From: Alcaligenaceae bacterium SAGV5
Lineage (GTDB): Bacteria > Pseudomonadota > Gammaproteobacteria > Burkholderiales > Burkholderiaceae_B
Assembly (NCBI GenBank): GCA_009360345.1
Contig: SPDP01000009.1
Span: forward strand, 1-64,000
Reading direction: 5' to 3'
DNA: 64,000 nucleotides
In this document: positions 53,769 through 61,484 of the stretch, piece by piece
Layout: each line of letters starts with the position of its first letter
Numbering within the stretch: the first letter of the stretch is position 1
Made by a program: the position numbers and the translations under genes
Notes under the pieces: model-generated
What the model was told of the DNA's origin: nothing
The model's input: only the letters and a program-made list of their open reading frames with translations
Database searches by the model: none

Positions 53769-54929
53769 GTGAAAGTCCGAAACGCGGAGTGCCTGGCCGT
53801 TCATCCCGGCTGGCGCAAGAACCTGATCTTCATCCGTCTGGAGCTGGAAGACGGCACCGTCGGCTGGGGCGAGAGCTACAGCCAGTACGACCGTGACGAA
53901 GCCGTGGCGTCCCAGGCGCGCGAGCTGCTGCGCTACCTGGTGGGGCGCGACGTCTTCAACATCCGGTATTTCTGCCAGGTGGCGTTCGACGACTACGCGC
54001 AGCGCCGTTCATCGCTGGAGTTCTGGAGCGCGCTGTCGGGCATCGAGATGGCCATGTGGGACGCCGTGGGCAAGCTGCTCGGCCAGCCCGTCCACCGGCT
54101 GCTGGGCGGCCGCTGCCGCGAACGCGTGCGGGTCTATGCCAACGGCTGGGGCTACAAGCTCAAGACCCCGGACGACCACGCGCGCGCGGCGGAGAAGGTG
54201 GTGGCCGAAGGCCATACCGCGCTGAAGTTCGATCCGCTGCCACGGCCGTGGCGCACCTATATCCCGCGCGAGCACATACTGCACGCCGTGGCGGTCGTGC
54301 GCGCGGTGCGCGACGCCGTCGGACCCGATACCGAGCTGCTGCTCGACCTGCACCGCCGGCTCGCGCCGGTGCATGCCATCGAACTGGCGAAGCAATTGGA
54401 GGAATTGAATCCGTACTGGATCGAGGAACCCTGCCAGAAGGAGAACATGGACGCCATCCAGGAGGTGCGCCAGGCCACGACCATACCGGTGGTGACGGGC
54501 GAGGCGCTGTACGGACGCGCGGATTTCCGCAGCGTCTTCCGCAGCCGCGCGGCCGACATCATCAATCCGGACGTGTCCAACTGCGGCGGCATCCTGGAGC
54601 TGCTGTTCATCGCGGCGCAGGCGGAAACGGAGATGATCGCGGTGTCTCCGCACAACTACAACTCGACGCTGCTGTCGCTGTCGGCCACCGTGCATGCGTC
54701 GGCCTGCATGCCCAATTTCACGATCACCGAATACTTCGTGCCTTTCGAGTCGTTTTCGCAACGTATCTCGCGCCAGGCGCTCAAGCCCGTGGATGGCTAT
54801 ATCCAGGTGCCGGAACTGCCCGGCCTGGGGCTGGACATCGACGAGGCCGCGCTGCGGTCCATGCCTTCGCAGCCTTATCCGACGCGCAGCCTGCGGCACA
54901 GCGAGGACGACCTCGAAGCCACGTTCTGA
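53769..54929 (+). CDS. Enolase-superfamily sugar-acid dehydratase (mandelate racemase/muconate lactonising family)
   Basis: Protein of 386 residues. The metal ligands are Asp193 (ELLLDLHRRLAP), Glu219 (YWIEEPCQKENM) and Glu245 (PVVTGEALYGRADF). His195 next to Asp193 and His295 in AVSPHNYNST are placed like the acid/base pair of galactonate-type dehydratases. The capping domain begins MKVRNAECLAVHPGW. The start codon is GTG. It is first of an operon with TctC and a 2-hydroxyacid dehydrogenase, under the divergent LysR. The exact sugar acid is unknown. Confidence 0.88.
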   Translation: MKVRNAECLAVHPGWRKNLIFIRLELEDGTVGWGESYSQYDRDEAVASQARELLRYLVGRDVFNIRYFCQVAFDDYAQRRSSLEFWSALSGIEMAMWDAVGKLLGQPVHRLLGGRCRERVRVYANGWGYKLKTPDDHARAAEKVVAEGHTALKFDPLPRPWRTYIPREHILHAVAVVRAVRDAVGPDTELLLDLHRRLAPVHAIELAKQLEELNPYWIEEPCQKENMDAIQEVRQATTIPVVTGEALYGRADFRSVFRSRAADIINPDVSNCGGILELLFIAAQAETEMIAVSPHNYNSTLLSLSATVHASACMPNFTITEYFVPFESFSQRISRQALKPVDGYIQVPELPGLGLDIDEAALRSMPSQPYPTRSLRHSEDDLEATF

Positions 54930-54964
54930 CGGTCGGGCCCACGACGACAACCAAGGAGACAACC

Positions 54965-55924
54965 ATGAAATACTCAGTCCGATGGTGGGGGGCATGCGCC
55001 CTGGCGGGGGCGCTGCTGGCGGCGCTGTCGCCGGCGCGGGCCGCCGAATGGCCCGAGCGACCGTTGCACTTCATCACGACGTCCGCCGCCGGCTCGCCGC
55101 TCGACACCATGATGCGCTCGCTGGGCAAGGAGCTCGGCGATGTCCTGGGGCAGACGGTGGTGGTGGAGAACCGCCCGGGCGGCACCGGGGCGGTGGGCAT
55201 GAACATGGCCTTGAACGCGCCGGCCGATGGCTACACGGTCGTGTCGGCCACCGGGTCCACCTCGTTCCTGATGGCCGAGAAGGACAGCCGTTTCCAGCCG
55301 TCCGACTTCATCTTCCTGCGGGCCTTGCAGACCGAGCCGTCCAGCGTGGCCGTGCGCAAGGACAGCCCGTACCGCAGCCTGAAGGACCTGGTCGAGGCCT
55401 TGAAGCGCCAGCCCGACAAGGTCAACGTCGGCGGCTATGCCACCGCCGGCTTCCACCAGTACGTGCTGTACCGCCTGGAGCAGAAGGCGGGCTTCAAGTC
55501 GACCTGGATTCCCTACCAGGGCGGCAACCAGGCGCTGCTGGCGCTGTTGGGCGGGCATCTGCACGCCGCGGTGATCACGCCCAGCACGGCCATGGCCCAG
55601 ATCCGCAGCGGCGACGTGCGCCTGCTGGGCATCAGCAGCGAGTCGCGCAACGAGTTCTTTCCCGACGTGCCGACCTTTCGCGAGCAGGGGTACGATGTGG
55701 TGGAGACGCTGTGGCGCGGCGTGATGGTGACCAAGGGCACGCCGCCCGCGGTCGCGGCGCGGTTGGTGCGGGGCATGGAGGAGGTCGAGAAGCGGCCGGC
55801 CTGGAAGACCTTCATGCGCGAGAACATGCAGGACAGCATGCCGATGTCGCAGCCGGACCTGCAGCGTTTCGTCGCCAACGAGGTCGCCGACCGGCGGCAG
55901 TTCCTGACATCGCTGCAGAAATAA
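54965..55924 (+). CDS. TctC/Bug-family periplasmic binding protein
   Basis: Protein of 319 residues. The signal peptide ends ARAAEW. The mature part has WPERPLHFITTSAAGSPLD, VVVENRPGGTGAVG and IPYQGGNQALLA. The glycine-rich first loop differs from the usual PPGGxxD, so the ligand may differ from the others in the window. It sits between the dehydratase and the dehydrogenase in one operon. Confidence 0.91.
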   Translation: MKYSVRWWGACALAGALLAALSPARAAEWPERPLHFITTSAAGSPLDTMMRSLGKELGDVLGQTVVVENRPGGTGAVGMNMALNAPADGYTVVSATGSTSFLMAEKDSRFQPSDFIFLRALQTEPSSVAVRKDSPYRSLKDLVEALKRQPDKVNVGGYATAGFHQYVLYRLEQKAGFKSTWIPYQGGNQALLALLGGHLHAAVITPSTAMAQIRSGDVRLLGISSESRNEFFPDVPTFREQGYDVVETLWRGVMVTKGTPPAVAARLVRGMEEVEKRPAWKTFMRENMQDSMPMSQPDLQRFVANEVADRRQFLTSLQK

Positions 55925-55928
55925 GGCA

Positions 55929-56879
55929 ATGAATATTCTTTGTTCGGAACGAGGCGCGCGGGAGCTGGCCGACGGGGGCATCCTGGCGCGGTGGCCCGGC
56001 CAGGTGGACCTGGTCGGCATCGAGCAGGCGGCGCGGGCGGACGTGGTATTCCTGACGCGCGATGTCGTCTGGCCGTCCACCGACGATTGGCTGGCGCCGG
56101 CTACCGCGGCGTTCTACGACGCGATGCTTGCCGCCCCCAGGCTGCGCTGGGTACACACCTATGCCTCGGGCGCCGACCGGCGCATCTATCACGATCTGCG
56201 CGCGCGCGGCGTCGAGGTCACCAACTCCGCCGGTGCCAATGCCGGCGCGGTGGCCCAGACGGCGTTGGCGGGATTCCTGTATTTCGTCCGCCAGCTGCAC
56301 ACGGCGCGCCGCCAGCAATTGGAGAAGCGCTGGCGGCCGATGGCGCACGACGAGGTCCGCGCCCTGCGCAGCACCGAGGCCATGGTGGTGGGGTGGGGCG
56401 AGATCGGCAGCCGCATCGGGCAGTACCTGTCCACGTTGGGGGTACCGTTGCGCGTACTGCGCCAGAGCGGCGAACCCGTGGCCGGCGCGGTCGCCACCGG
56501 CGGCTACGAACGCTTCCAGGAATGGGTGGGGCAGGTGGATTGGGTATTCTTCGCCTGCCCGCTGTCGCCGGCCACGCGGGGCCTGTTCAATATGCGCACG
56601 CTGGAGGCGCTGCGGCCCGAGCGGCCGCTGGGCATCGTCAACGTGGCGCGCGGGCCGCTGATCGACACGCAGGCGCTGCTGGCGGCCCACGGGCGCGGCC
56701 TGGTGCGCCATGCCCACCTGGACGTCTTCGATACCGAGCCGTTGCCGCCGGATCATCCGCTGTGGGATTGCGAGGATTTCCTCGTGACGCCCCACATGGC
56801 GGGGACCTCGGACGGCAACCGCGAGGAGGTCGTGGAGCGTTTCCTGGGGCTGTTTGCCCGCTTCGTGGAAGCGGGCTGA
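55929..56879 (+). CDS. D-2-hydroxyacid dehydrogenase
   Basis: Protein of 316 residues. The NAD site is MVVGWGEIGSRIGQYLSTLG. The substrate Arg is in IVNVARGPLIDTQALL, the Glu in DVFDTEPLPPDHPLW, and the catalytic His in LVTPHMAGTSDGNR. It starts 4 bp after TctC. Likely it reduces or oxidises the 2-oxo/2-hydroxy acid made by the dehydratase. Confidence 0.92.
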   Translation: MNILCSERGARELADGGILARWPGQVDLVGIEQAARADVVFLTRDVVWPSTDDWLAPATAAFYDAMLAAPRLRWVHTYASGADRRIYHDLRARGVEVTNSAGANAGAVAQTALAGFLYFVRQLHTARRQQLEKRWRPMAHDEVRALRSTEAMVVGWGEIGSRIGQYLSTLGVPLRVLRQSGEPVAGAVATGGYERFQEWVGQVDWVFFACPLSPATRGLFNMRTLEALRPERPLGIVNVARGPLIDTQALLAAHGRGLVRHAHLDVFDTEPLPPDHPLWDCEDFLVTPHMAGTSDGNREEVVERFLGLFARFVEAG

Positions 56880-56898
56880 GCCGAGCGGGCCGCTTCGT

Positions 56899-57894
56899 TC
56901 AGGAAAAGAACTGCCGCCGTGCCTCGGCCGACAGGTCCACGCCAGCGGCGTGGGCGCGCCGCAGCACGTCCCAGTAGTAGCGGTAGCTGGCGCGGTCGTG
57001 CAGCCGGCCTGCCTGCGGGTCGCCGTCGCGGATGGGGCCCCAGTCGGCGCGCGCGGCGGCCAGCAGGATGCGCTCGGCGTCGGCGGCGTCGGCCGCGCTG
57101 GGCGACAGCGCTTCCACGATGGGGTCGATCTGCGAGGGGTGGATGCTCCACATGCGCGTGTAGCCGAACTCGCGTCCGGCGCGTCGGGCGGCGCGCGAGA
57201 TGACGTCGGGCGCGTTCAGTTCGGTGACGACGTTGTGCGAGGGCACCTTGCCGTAGGCGTGGCAGGCGGCCGCTATCTCCAGCTTGGCGCGCGCGATCAG
57301 GGGATGGTCGAACTGGCCTTCGGCGGTCAGGGCGTGCGCGGGGATGGCGCCGTGGTGCGAGGAGACGAAGTCCATCAGTCCGAAGGACAGGCATTCGATG
57401 GCGGGGTGGGCGGCGATGCGGAAGACTTCGCGCAGCGCGCCGTGGGTCTCGATCAGGACGTGGACGGGGATCTTGCGGTCCAGGCCCATTTCCATGCCTA
57501 TGCGTTCGATGGATTCGGCGGCGTTGAGGGCGTCGTTGGCGGAGTTGACCTTGGGGACGGTGATGTAGGCCAGCCTGGGGCCGGCGATGCCGATGAGGAT
57601 GTCGAGGTCGTTGATGAAGGAGGGGTGGTTGACGTCGTGGACGCGGACGCCGACGCGGCCGTGGCGGTTGGCGTCGCTGGCGGCCAGGCGGGCGGCCATC
57701 TCTGCATGCTCGGCTTCGCGGCCGACGGCGGCGCCGTCTTCGCAGTCCAGGGTGACGTCGAACAGGGGGCCGGTCTGGGCCTGGCGTTCCAGGCTTTTCT
57801 GCATGAGTTTTTCGGAGCCGGCGTAGTGGTCGCAGGCGGGGAGGACTGCGGGGGGCTTGCCTGACTGGTGGAGAACTTCTGCTGGGTGTTTCAT
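56899..57894 (-). CDS. HpcH/HpaI aldolase/citrate lyase-family protein (CitE-like)
   Basis: Protein of 331 residues with the CitE-type TIM barrel. The metal-binding start of strand 3 is LFDVTLDCEDGAAVGREAEH, the CoA/phosphate region RVGVRVHDVNHPSFINDLD, the Glu metal ligand VHVLIETHGALREVF, and the late Asp LSFGLMDFVSSHHGAI. It probably cleaves a malyl-CoA or citramalyl-CoA-like ester. It is convergent with the dehydrogenase operon and separated from it by 19 bp. Confidence 0.87.
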   Translation of the reverse strand: MKHPAEVLHQSGKPPAVLPACDHYAGSEKLMQKSLERQAQTGPLFDVTLDCEDGAAVGREAEHAEMAARLAASDANRHGRVGVRVHDVNHPSFINDLDILIGIAGPRLAYITVPKVNSANDALNAAESIERIGMEMGLDRKIPVHVLIETHGALREVFRIAAHPAIECLSFGLMDFVSSHHGAIPAHALTAEGQFDHPLIARAKLEIAAACHAYGKVPSHNVVTELNAPDVISRAARRAGREFGYTRMWSIHPSQIDPIVEALSPSAADAADAERILLAAARADWGPIRDGDPQAGRLHDRASYRYYWDVLRRAHAAGVDLSAEARRQFFS

Positions 57895-57907
57895 GGGGGC
57901 GATGTTC

Positions 57908-57992
57908 TGTCTGGGTTCTTGAGACGGCCGTGTCCGGGGCGAGGGCCTTGCGGGGCGCAGCGACGCCGGTCCCGCTGCGCGGGACTTCCCGG
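57908..57992 (+). repeat. Dispersed repeat, diverged copy 3
   Basis: Similar in order to copies 1 and 2 (GGGTTCTTGAGACGG region, then GGGGCGCAGCGACGCCGGTC and the hairpin GTCCCGC-TGC-GCGGGAC). The last ~40 bp are nearly identical and the rest diverged. It lies between the CitE-like gene and gpsA, ending at the gpsA-frame stop codon. Confidence 0.75.
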
Positions 57993-57997
57993 TTTTG

Positions 57998-59119
57998 TCA
58001 GGCTCGGCGGGGCGGGCGCAGAACTCGCGCGGGGACAGTCCACTGGACTGTCCCTACTGGGCGGGGGCTTACCTTGGGGGCTTCCACCTTCGGATCCCTG
58101 GCCAGCAAGCGCGACACCGCCTGCGCCGGCGGCACGCGGTCGAACAGCACCGCGCACACCGCCTCGGTGATCGGCATCTCGATCCCGCAGCGGCGGCCCA
58201 GGTCGCGCACGGCCGGCGCGCAGCGCACGCCTTCGGCCACCTGGGTCATGTCGCCCAGGATCTCGTCCAGCGACCGCCCGCGGCCGATTTCCAGGCCGAC
58301 GTGGCGGTTGCGGGACAGGTCTCCGGTGGCGGTCAGGATCAGGTCGCCGAGCCCGGTCAGGCCGGAGAAGGTATCGGCCTGCGCGCCCAGGGCCACGCCC
58401 AGGCGCGTCATCTCGGCCAGGCCGCGGGTGATGAGCGCGGCACGGGCGTTGGCGCCCATGCCCAGGCCATCGCCGATCCCGCAGGCGATGGCCATGATGT
58501 TCTTGACGGCGCCTCCCACCTCGACGCCGACGATGTCCTCGCTGCCGTAGACGCGGATCGCGCCGCCGTGCAGCGCGTCGGTGACGCGGCTGCGCAGTTC
58601 CGCGCTGGCGCTGGCGATGGTCAGCGCCACCGGCAGGCCGCGGGCCACCTCGCGGGCGAAGGACGGGCCGGACAGCACGCCGGTGGAGATGCCCGCCGTG
58701 CCCGCGAAGGCTGCCTGGGCGATGGCGTGCGGCAGACGGCCCGTGTCCGCGTCCAGGCCCTTGCAGGTCCAGGCCACGGCCAGATCGCCCATGCCGTGGC
58801 GGACCACGCCCGCCGCCACGTCGCGGCAGGCCTGCTCCATGCCGGCCACCGGCACGCCCAGGACCAGCAGCGGGCGCGCGGCGCCGCGCAGGTGGCCGAA
58901 CAGGTCATCGAGATCGCTGGTGCAGCGCAATTCCCGTGGCAGCGCGACCCCGGGCAGGTAATCGGCGTTCTCGCGGGCATCGGCGATGCGGCGCGCCAAT
59001 TCCGGACGGCGCGCCCACAGCATGGTGGCATGGCCGCGGGCGCAGGCGGCGGCGAGCGCCGTCCCCCAGCTGCCCGCCCCCAGGACGGCGACGCGCAGGC
59101 CCGGCGCCATGTCCGCCAT
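57998..59119 (-). CDS. gpsA: NAD(P)-dependent glycerol-3-phosphate dehydrogenase
   Basis: Makes sn-glycerol 3-phosphate for phospholipids. The Rossmann start is LRVAVLGAGSWGTALAAACA, then the catalytic Lys region VGVEVGGAVKNIMAIACGIG and substrate-site GDLILTATGDLSRNRHVGLE. It has 373 residues, about 30 more than relatives: after LLARDPKVEA the frame runs through a palindromic element (58032-58054) and stops beside repeat copy 3. It starts ATG 59119 (or 59110). It follows secB as in other Burkholderiales. Confidence 0.93.
   Translation of the reverse strand: MADMAPGLRVAVLGAGSWGTALAAACARGHATMLWARRPELARRIADARENADYLPGVALPRELRCTSDLDDLFGHLRGAARPLLVLGVPVAGMEQACRDVAAGVVRHGMGDLAVAWTCKGLDADTGRLPHAIAQAAFAGTAGISTGVLSGPSFAREVARGLPVALTIASASAELRSRVTDALHGGAIRVYGSEDIVGVEVGGAVKNIMAIACGIGDGLGMGANARAALITRGLAEMTRLGVALGAQADTFSGLTGLGDLILTATGDLSRNRHVGLEIGRGRSLDEILGDMTQVAEGVRCAPAVRDLGRRCGIEMPITEAVCAVLFDRVPPAQAVSRLLARDPKVEAPKVSPRPVGTVQWTVPARVLRPPRRA
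58032..58054. repeat. 11-bp-arm palindrome inside the 3' end of the gpsA frame
   Basis: GGGACAGTCCA (58032-58042), one base, TGGACTGTCCC (58044-58054). The perfect hairpin would be a strong RNA stem. It falls in the non-conserved tail of gpsA, so it is probably an inserted repeat that changed the stop codon, or a terminator-like element translated by chance. Confidence 0.7.
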
Positions 59120-59133
59120 GATGTCGCGGCCGC

Positions 59134-59640
59134 TCAGTGCTTGGTGCCCGGCGGCAGGATCAGGCCAGCGTCGTTGCCGGCCTGGGCCACTTGCTGCTCG
59201 GCGGCAGCCTGGGCCACGCGCTGCTCGTAGATGGCCTGGAAGTTGACTTCGGCCAGGTGCAGCGGCGCCATCGACGCGCGGGTGATGGCGTCGGCGATGT
59301 TGCTGCGCAGGTAGGGGTAGATGATGCCGGGGCAGGCGATGCCCAGGATCGGATCGAGCTGTTCCAGCGGGATGTTGGCCAGTTCGAAGATGCCGGCCTG
59401 CTTGCCTTCGACCAGGTACAGGACCTTGTCGCCGACCTTGGTGGTCACGGTGGCGGTCACGGTCACTTCGAAGACGGTCTCGGCCAGCGCCTGGGCGCCG
59501 ACATCGATCGCGACCTCGACCCCGGGTTGCTCGGTTTCCAGGAAAATCTGGGGCGCGTTGGGCAACTCCAGCGACAGGTCTTTCAGGTAGACGCGCTGGA
59601 TGTTGAACACGGGGGCTTGCTGCTCTTGATTGTCGGACAT
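59134..59640 (-). CDS. secB: Protein-export chaperone SecB
   Basis: Protein of 168 residues starting MSDNQEQQAPVFNIQRVYLK, with YLKDLSLELPNAPQIFLE and LGIACPGIIYPYLRSNIADA. This is the standard SecB sequence: a tetrameric chaperone that hands preproteins to SecA. The C-terminal zinc-contact tail is Gly/Pro-rich (GLILPPGTKH). It lies between grxC and gpsA in the conserved order. Confidence 0.97.
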   Translation of the reverse strand: MSDNQEQQAPVFNIQRVYLKDLSLELPNAPQIFLETEQPGVEVAIDVGAQALAETVFEVTVTATVTTKVGDKVLYLVEGKQAGIFELANIPLEQLDPILGIACPGIIYPYLRSNIADAITRASMAPLHLAEVNFQAIYEQRVAQAAAEQQVAQAGNDAGLILPPGTKH

Positions 59641-59755
59641 GGGAGAAAGTCTGGAAACGGAAAGCCTGCTGGCTGAACCCGGCCCCCGGTACGCGCGGAG
59701 CCGAAACGTATGCACCAAAAGAACATGCCGGGGACACGCCCCGGCCACAACGAAA

Positions 59756-60031
59756 TCAATGGTCCTGCGTCGCCTGGCCGGCCAGCAGGGGTTGCAGCCC
59801 GCCCGCGCGGTCGAGCGCGGCGAGTTCGTCGAAACCGCCCACGTGCGTGTCGCCGATGTAGATCTGCGGCACGGTGCGCCGGCCGGTGCGCTCGATCATC
59901 TCGGCCCGGCGCTCGGGTTCGGCGTCGATGCGCACCTTCTCGATCTCCTGCACGCCGCGCTGCTTGAGCAGCATCTCGGCGCGCATGCAAAAGGGGCAAT
60001 ACCCCGTCGAGTACATCAGGACTTTCTGCAT
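59756..60031 (-). CDS. grxC: Glutaredoxin 3
   Basis: Protein of 91 residues. The redox motif is Cys12-Pro-Phe-Cys15 (MYSTGYCPFCMRAEML), with cis-Pro loop RRTVPQIYIGDTHVGGFDEL for glutathione binding. CPFC differs from the usual CPYC but is seen in related glutaredoxins. Starts 4 bp after the rhodanese gene stop. Confidence 0.95.
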   Translation of the reverse strand: MQKVLMYSTGYCPFCMRAEMLLKQRGVQEIEKVRIDAEPERRAEMIERTGRRTVPQIYIGDTHVGGFDELAALDRAGGLQPLLAGQATQDH

Positions 60032-60035
60032 GGCG

Positions 60036-60440
60036 CTATCCTTTCGCGATCGGCATTCCCGCCTGCACCCAGCCGGACAGTCCGCCCGACAGGCTGCTGA
60101 CGTCGGCGAAACCCTGGGCCTTGAACTGGGCCACGGCCTTGGCCGCGTCGCGGCCGTTGCTGCCCACCAGGATGAGCGGCTTGTTCTTGGGCAGGCCCGC
60201 CGCCTTCTGCGCCAGGTCGGCCAGCGGCACGCTGCGGGACTGGGCGATGTGCCCGGCCGAGAAGTCGGCCGCCGGGCGCATGTCGACGAACACCGCCTGG
60301 CGCTGGTTGACCGCGGCCGTGGCCTCGGACGTGCTCATGGCCCCGCCGGCCCGGCCTCCACGCAGCGTTTGCCACACCAGCATACCGCCCGAGACGAGGG
60401 CCAATGCGATCAGGAGAATGTTGTCGAGGATGAATTTCAC
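60036..60440 (-). CDS. Membrane-anchored rhodanese-like protein without catalytic cysteine
   Basis: Protein of 134 residues. An N-terminal membrane anchor (ILDNILLIALALVSGGMLVW) is followed by a rhodanese domain (AVFVDMRPAADFSAGHIAQS). The active-site loop reads PLILVGSNGRDAAKAV, with glycine/serine where the sulphur-carrying cysteine should be, so it is probably non-catalytic. It has YibN-like position beside grxC and secB. Confidence 0.88.
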   Translation of the reverse strand: MKFILDNILLIALALVSGGMLVWQTLRGGRAGGAMSTSEATAAVNQRQAVFVDMRPAADFSAGHIAQSRSVPLADLAQKAAGLPKNKPLILVGSNGRDAAKAVAQFKAQGFADVSSLSGGLSGWVQAGMPIAKG

Positions 60441-60731
60441 GAGCGGGCCCTGGAAACCTAATGAGAGGAACGCGCGCCCGGCCGGCCGGAAAGCCTGGCG
60501 TTACGCGCGCTTACGAATTCGCAAAACGGCGGAAAAACCACATAGTCCGCCGGATTTCGGCCGCCGCGGCGGCCCGATTCCGGGCCCGCAGCGAAGACAA
60601 TGCCGCAGGATTATAAAATGTCGGGATGGACAGCCGCTTTTTCAACGGGCTGCCGTCCGTCCCCGCCGTTTTCGGGCGGGCAGCCGAATTGTATTCAACC
60701 TTTACGCGCAGCGCGCCTGCGCCCCTGGGAC
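60441..60731. other. Divergent promoter region between the rhodanese gene and gpmA
   Basis: About 290 bp without a convincing gene. A frame upstream of gpmA is open from 60600 but has no family similarity. It must contain the promoters of the grxC-secB-gpsA side and of gpmA; no clear operator could be picked out. Confidence 0.4.
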
Positions 60732-61484
60732 ATGGTCAAACTCGTACTGATGCGTCACGGCGAAAGCCAATGGAACCTTGAAAACCGCTTCACCGGCTGG
60801 ACCGACGTCGACCTGACGGACAAGGGCCGGGAAGAGGCCCGCAAGGCAGGCGAACTGCTCAAGAAGGAAGGCTACGACTTCGATCTCGCCTACACCTCGG
60901 TCCTGCGCCGCGCGATCCGCACCCTGTGGATCGCCCTGGACGCCATGGACCACATGTACCTGCCGATCGAGCACAGCTGGCGCCTGAACGAGCGCCACTA
61001 CGGCGCCCTGCAGGGACTGAACAAGGCCGAGACCGCCGCCCGGTTCGGCGAAGAGCAGGTGCTGGTCTGGCGCCGCGCCTACGCCATCCCGCCCAACCCC
61101 CTGGCGGCGGACGACGAGCGCCACCCGCGCTTCGACCCCCGCTACGCCGGGCTGCCCGCCCACGAGCTGCCTGCCACCGAATGCCTGCAGGACACCGTGG
61201 CCCGGGTCGTGCCCTACTGGAACGAGACCATCGTCCCCTCGCTGAAGGCCGGCAAGCGGGTGCTGATCGCCGCCCACGGCAACAGCCTGCGCGCGCTCAT
61301 CAAGCACCTGGACGGCATCTCCGACGACGACATCGTGGGCCTGAACATCCCCACCGCCCAGCCGCTGGTGTACGAACTGGACGACGATCTCAAGCCCATC
61401 CGCCACTACTACCTGGGCAACGCGGACGAGATCGCCGCCGCCATGGCCGCCGTGGCCGCGCAAGGAAAGGCCAAGGCCAAGTGA
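60732..61484 (+). CDS. gpmA: 2,3-bisphosphoglycerate-dependent phosphoglycerate mutase
   Basis: Glycolytic enzyme of 250 residues. The phosphohistidine motif is KLVLMRHGESQWN, then the catalytic acid region WRLNERHYGALQGLNKAETA and the second His in RVLIAAHGNSLRALIKHLDG. The ATG at 60732 gives the exact family start. The stop overlaps the GTG of the next gene by 4 bp. Confidence 0.97.
   Translation: MVKLVLMRHGESQWNLENRFTGWTDVDLTDKGREEARKAGELLKKEGYDFDLAYTSVLRRAIRTLWIALDAMDHMYLPIEHSWRLNERHYGALQGLNKAETAARFGEEQVLVWRRAYAIPPNPLAADDERHPRFDPRYAGLPAHELPATECLQDTVARVVPYWNETIVPSLKAGKRVLIAAHGNSLRALIKHLDGISDDDIVGLNIPTAQPLVYELDDDLKPIRHYYLGNADEIAAAMAAVAAQGKAKAK

Noticed and set aside
26535..58054. CRISPR array
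   Set aside because: The repeated elements are three isolated intergenic copies many kilobases apart, without regular short spacers.
60600..60731. 44-residue N-terminal extension of phosphoglycerate mutase
   Set aside because: The family start MVKLVLMRHGES is at 60732; the upstream part has no similarity and is promoter region.
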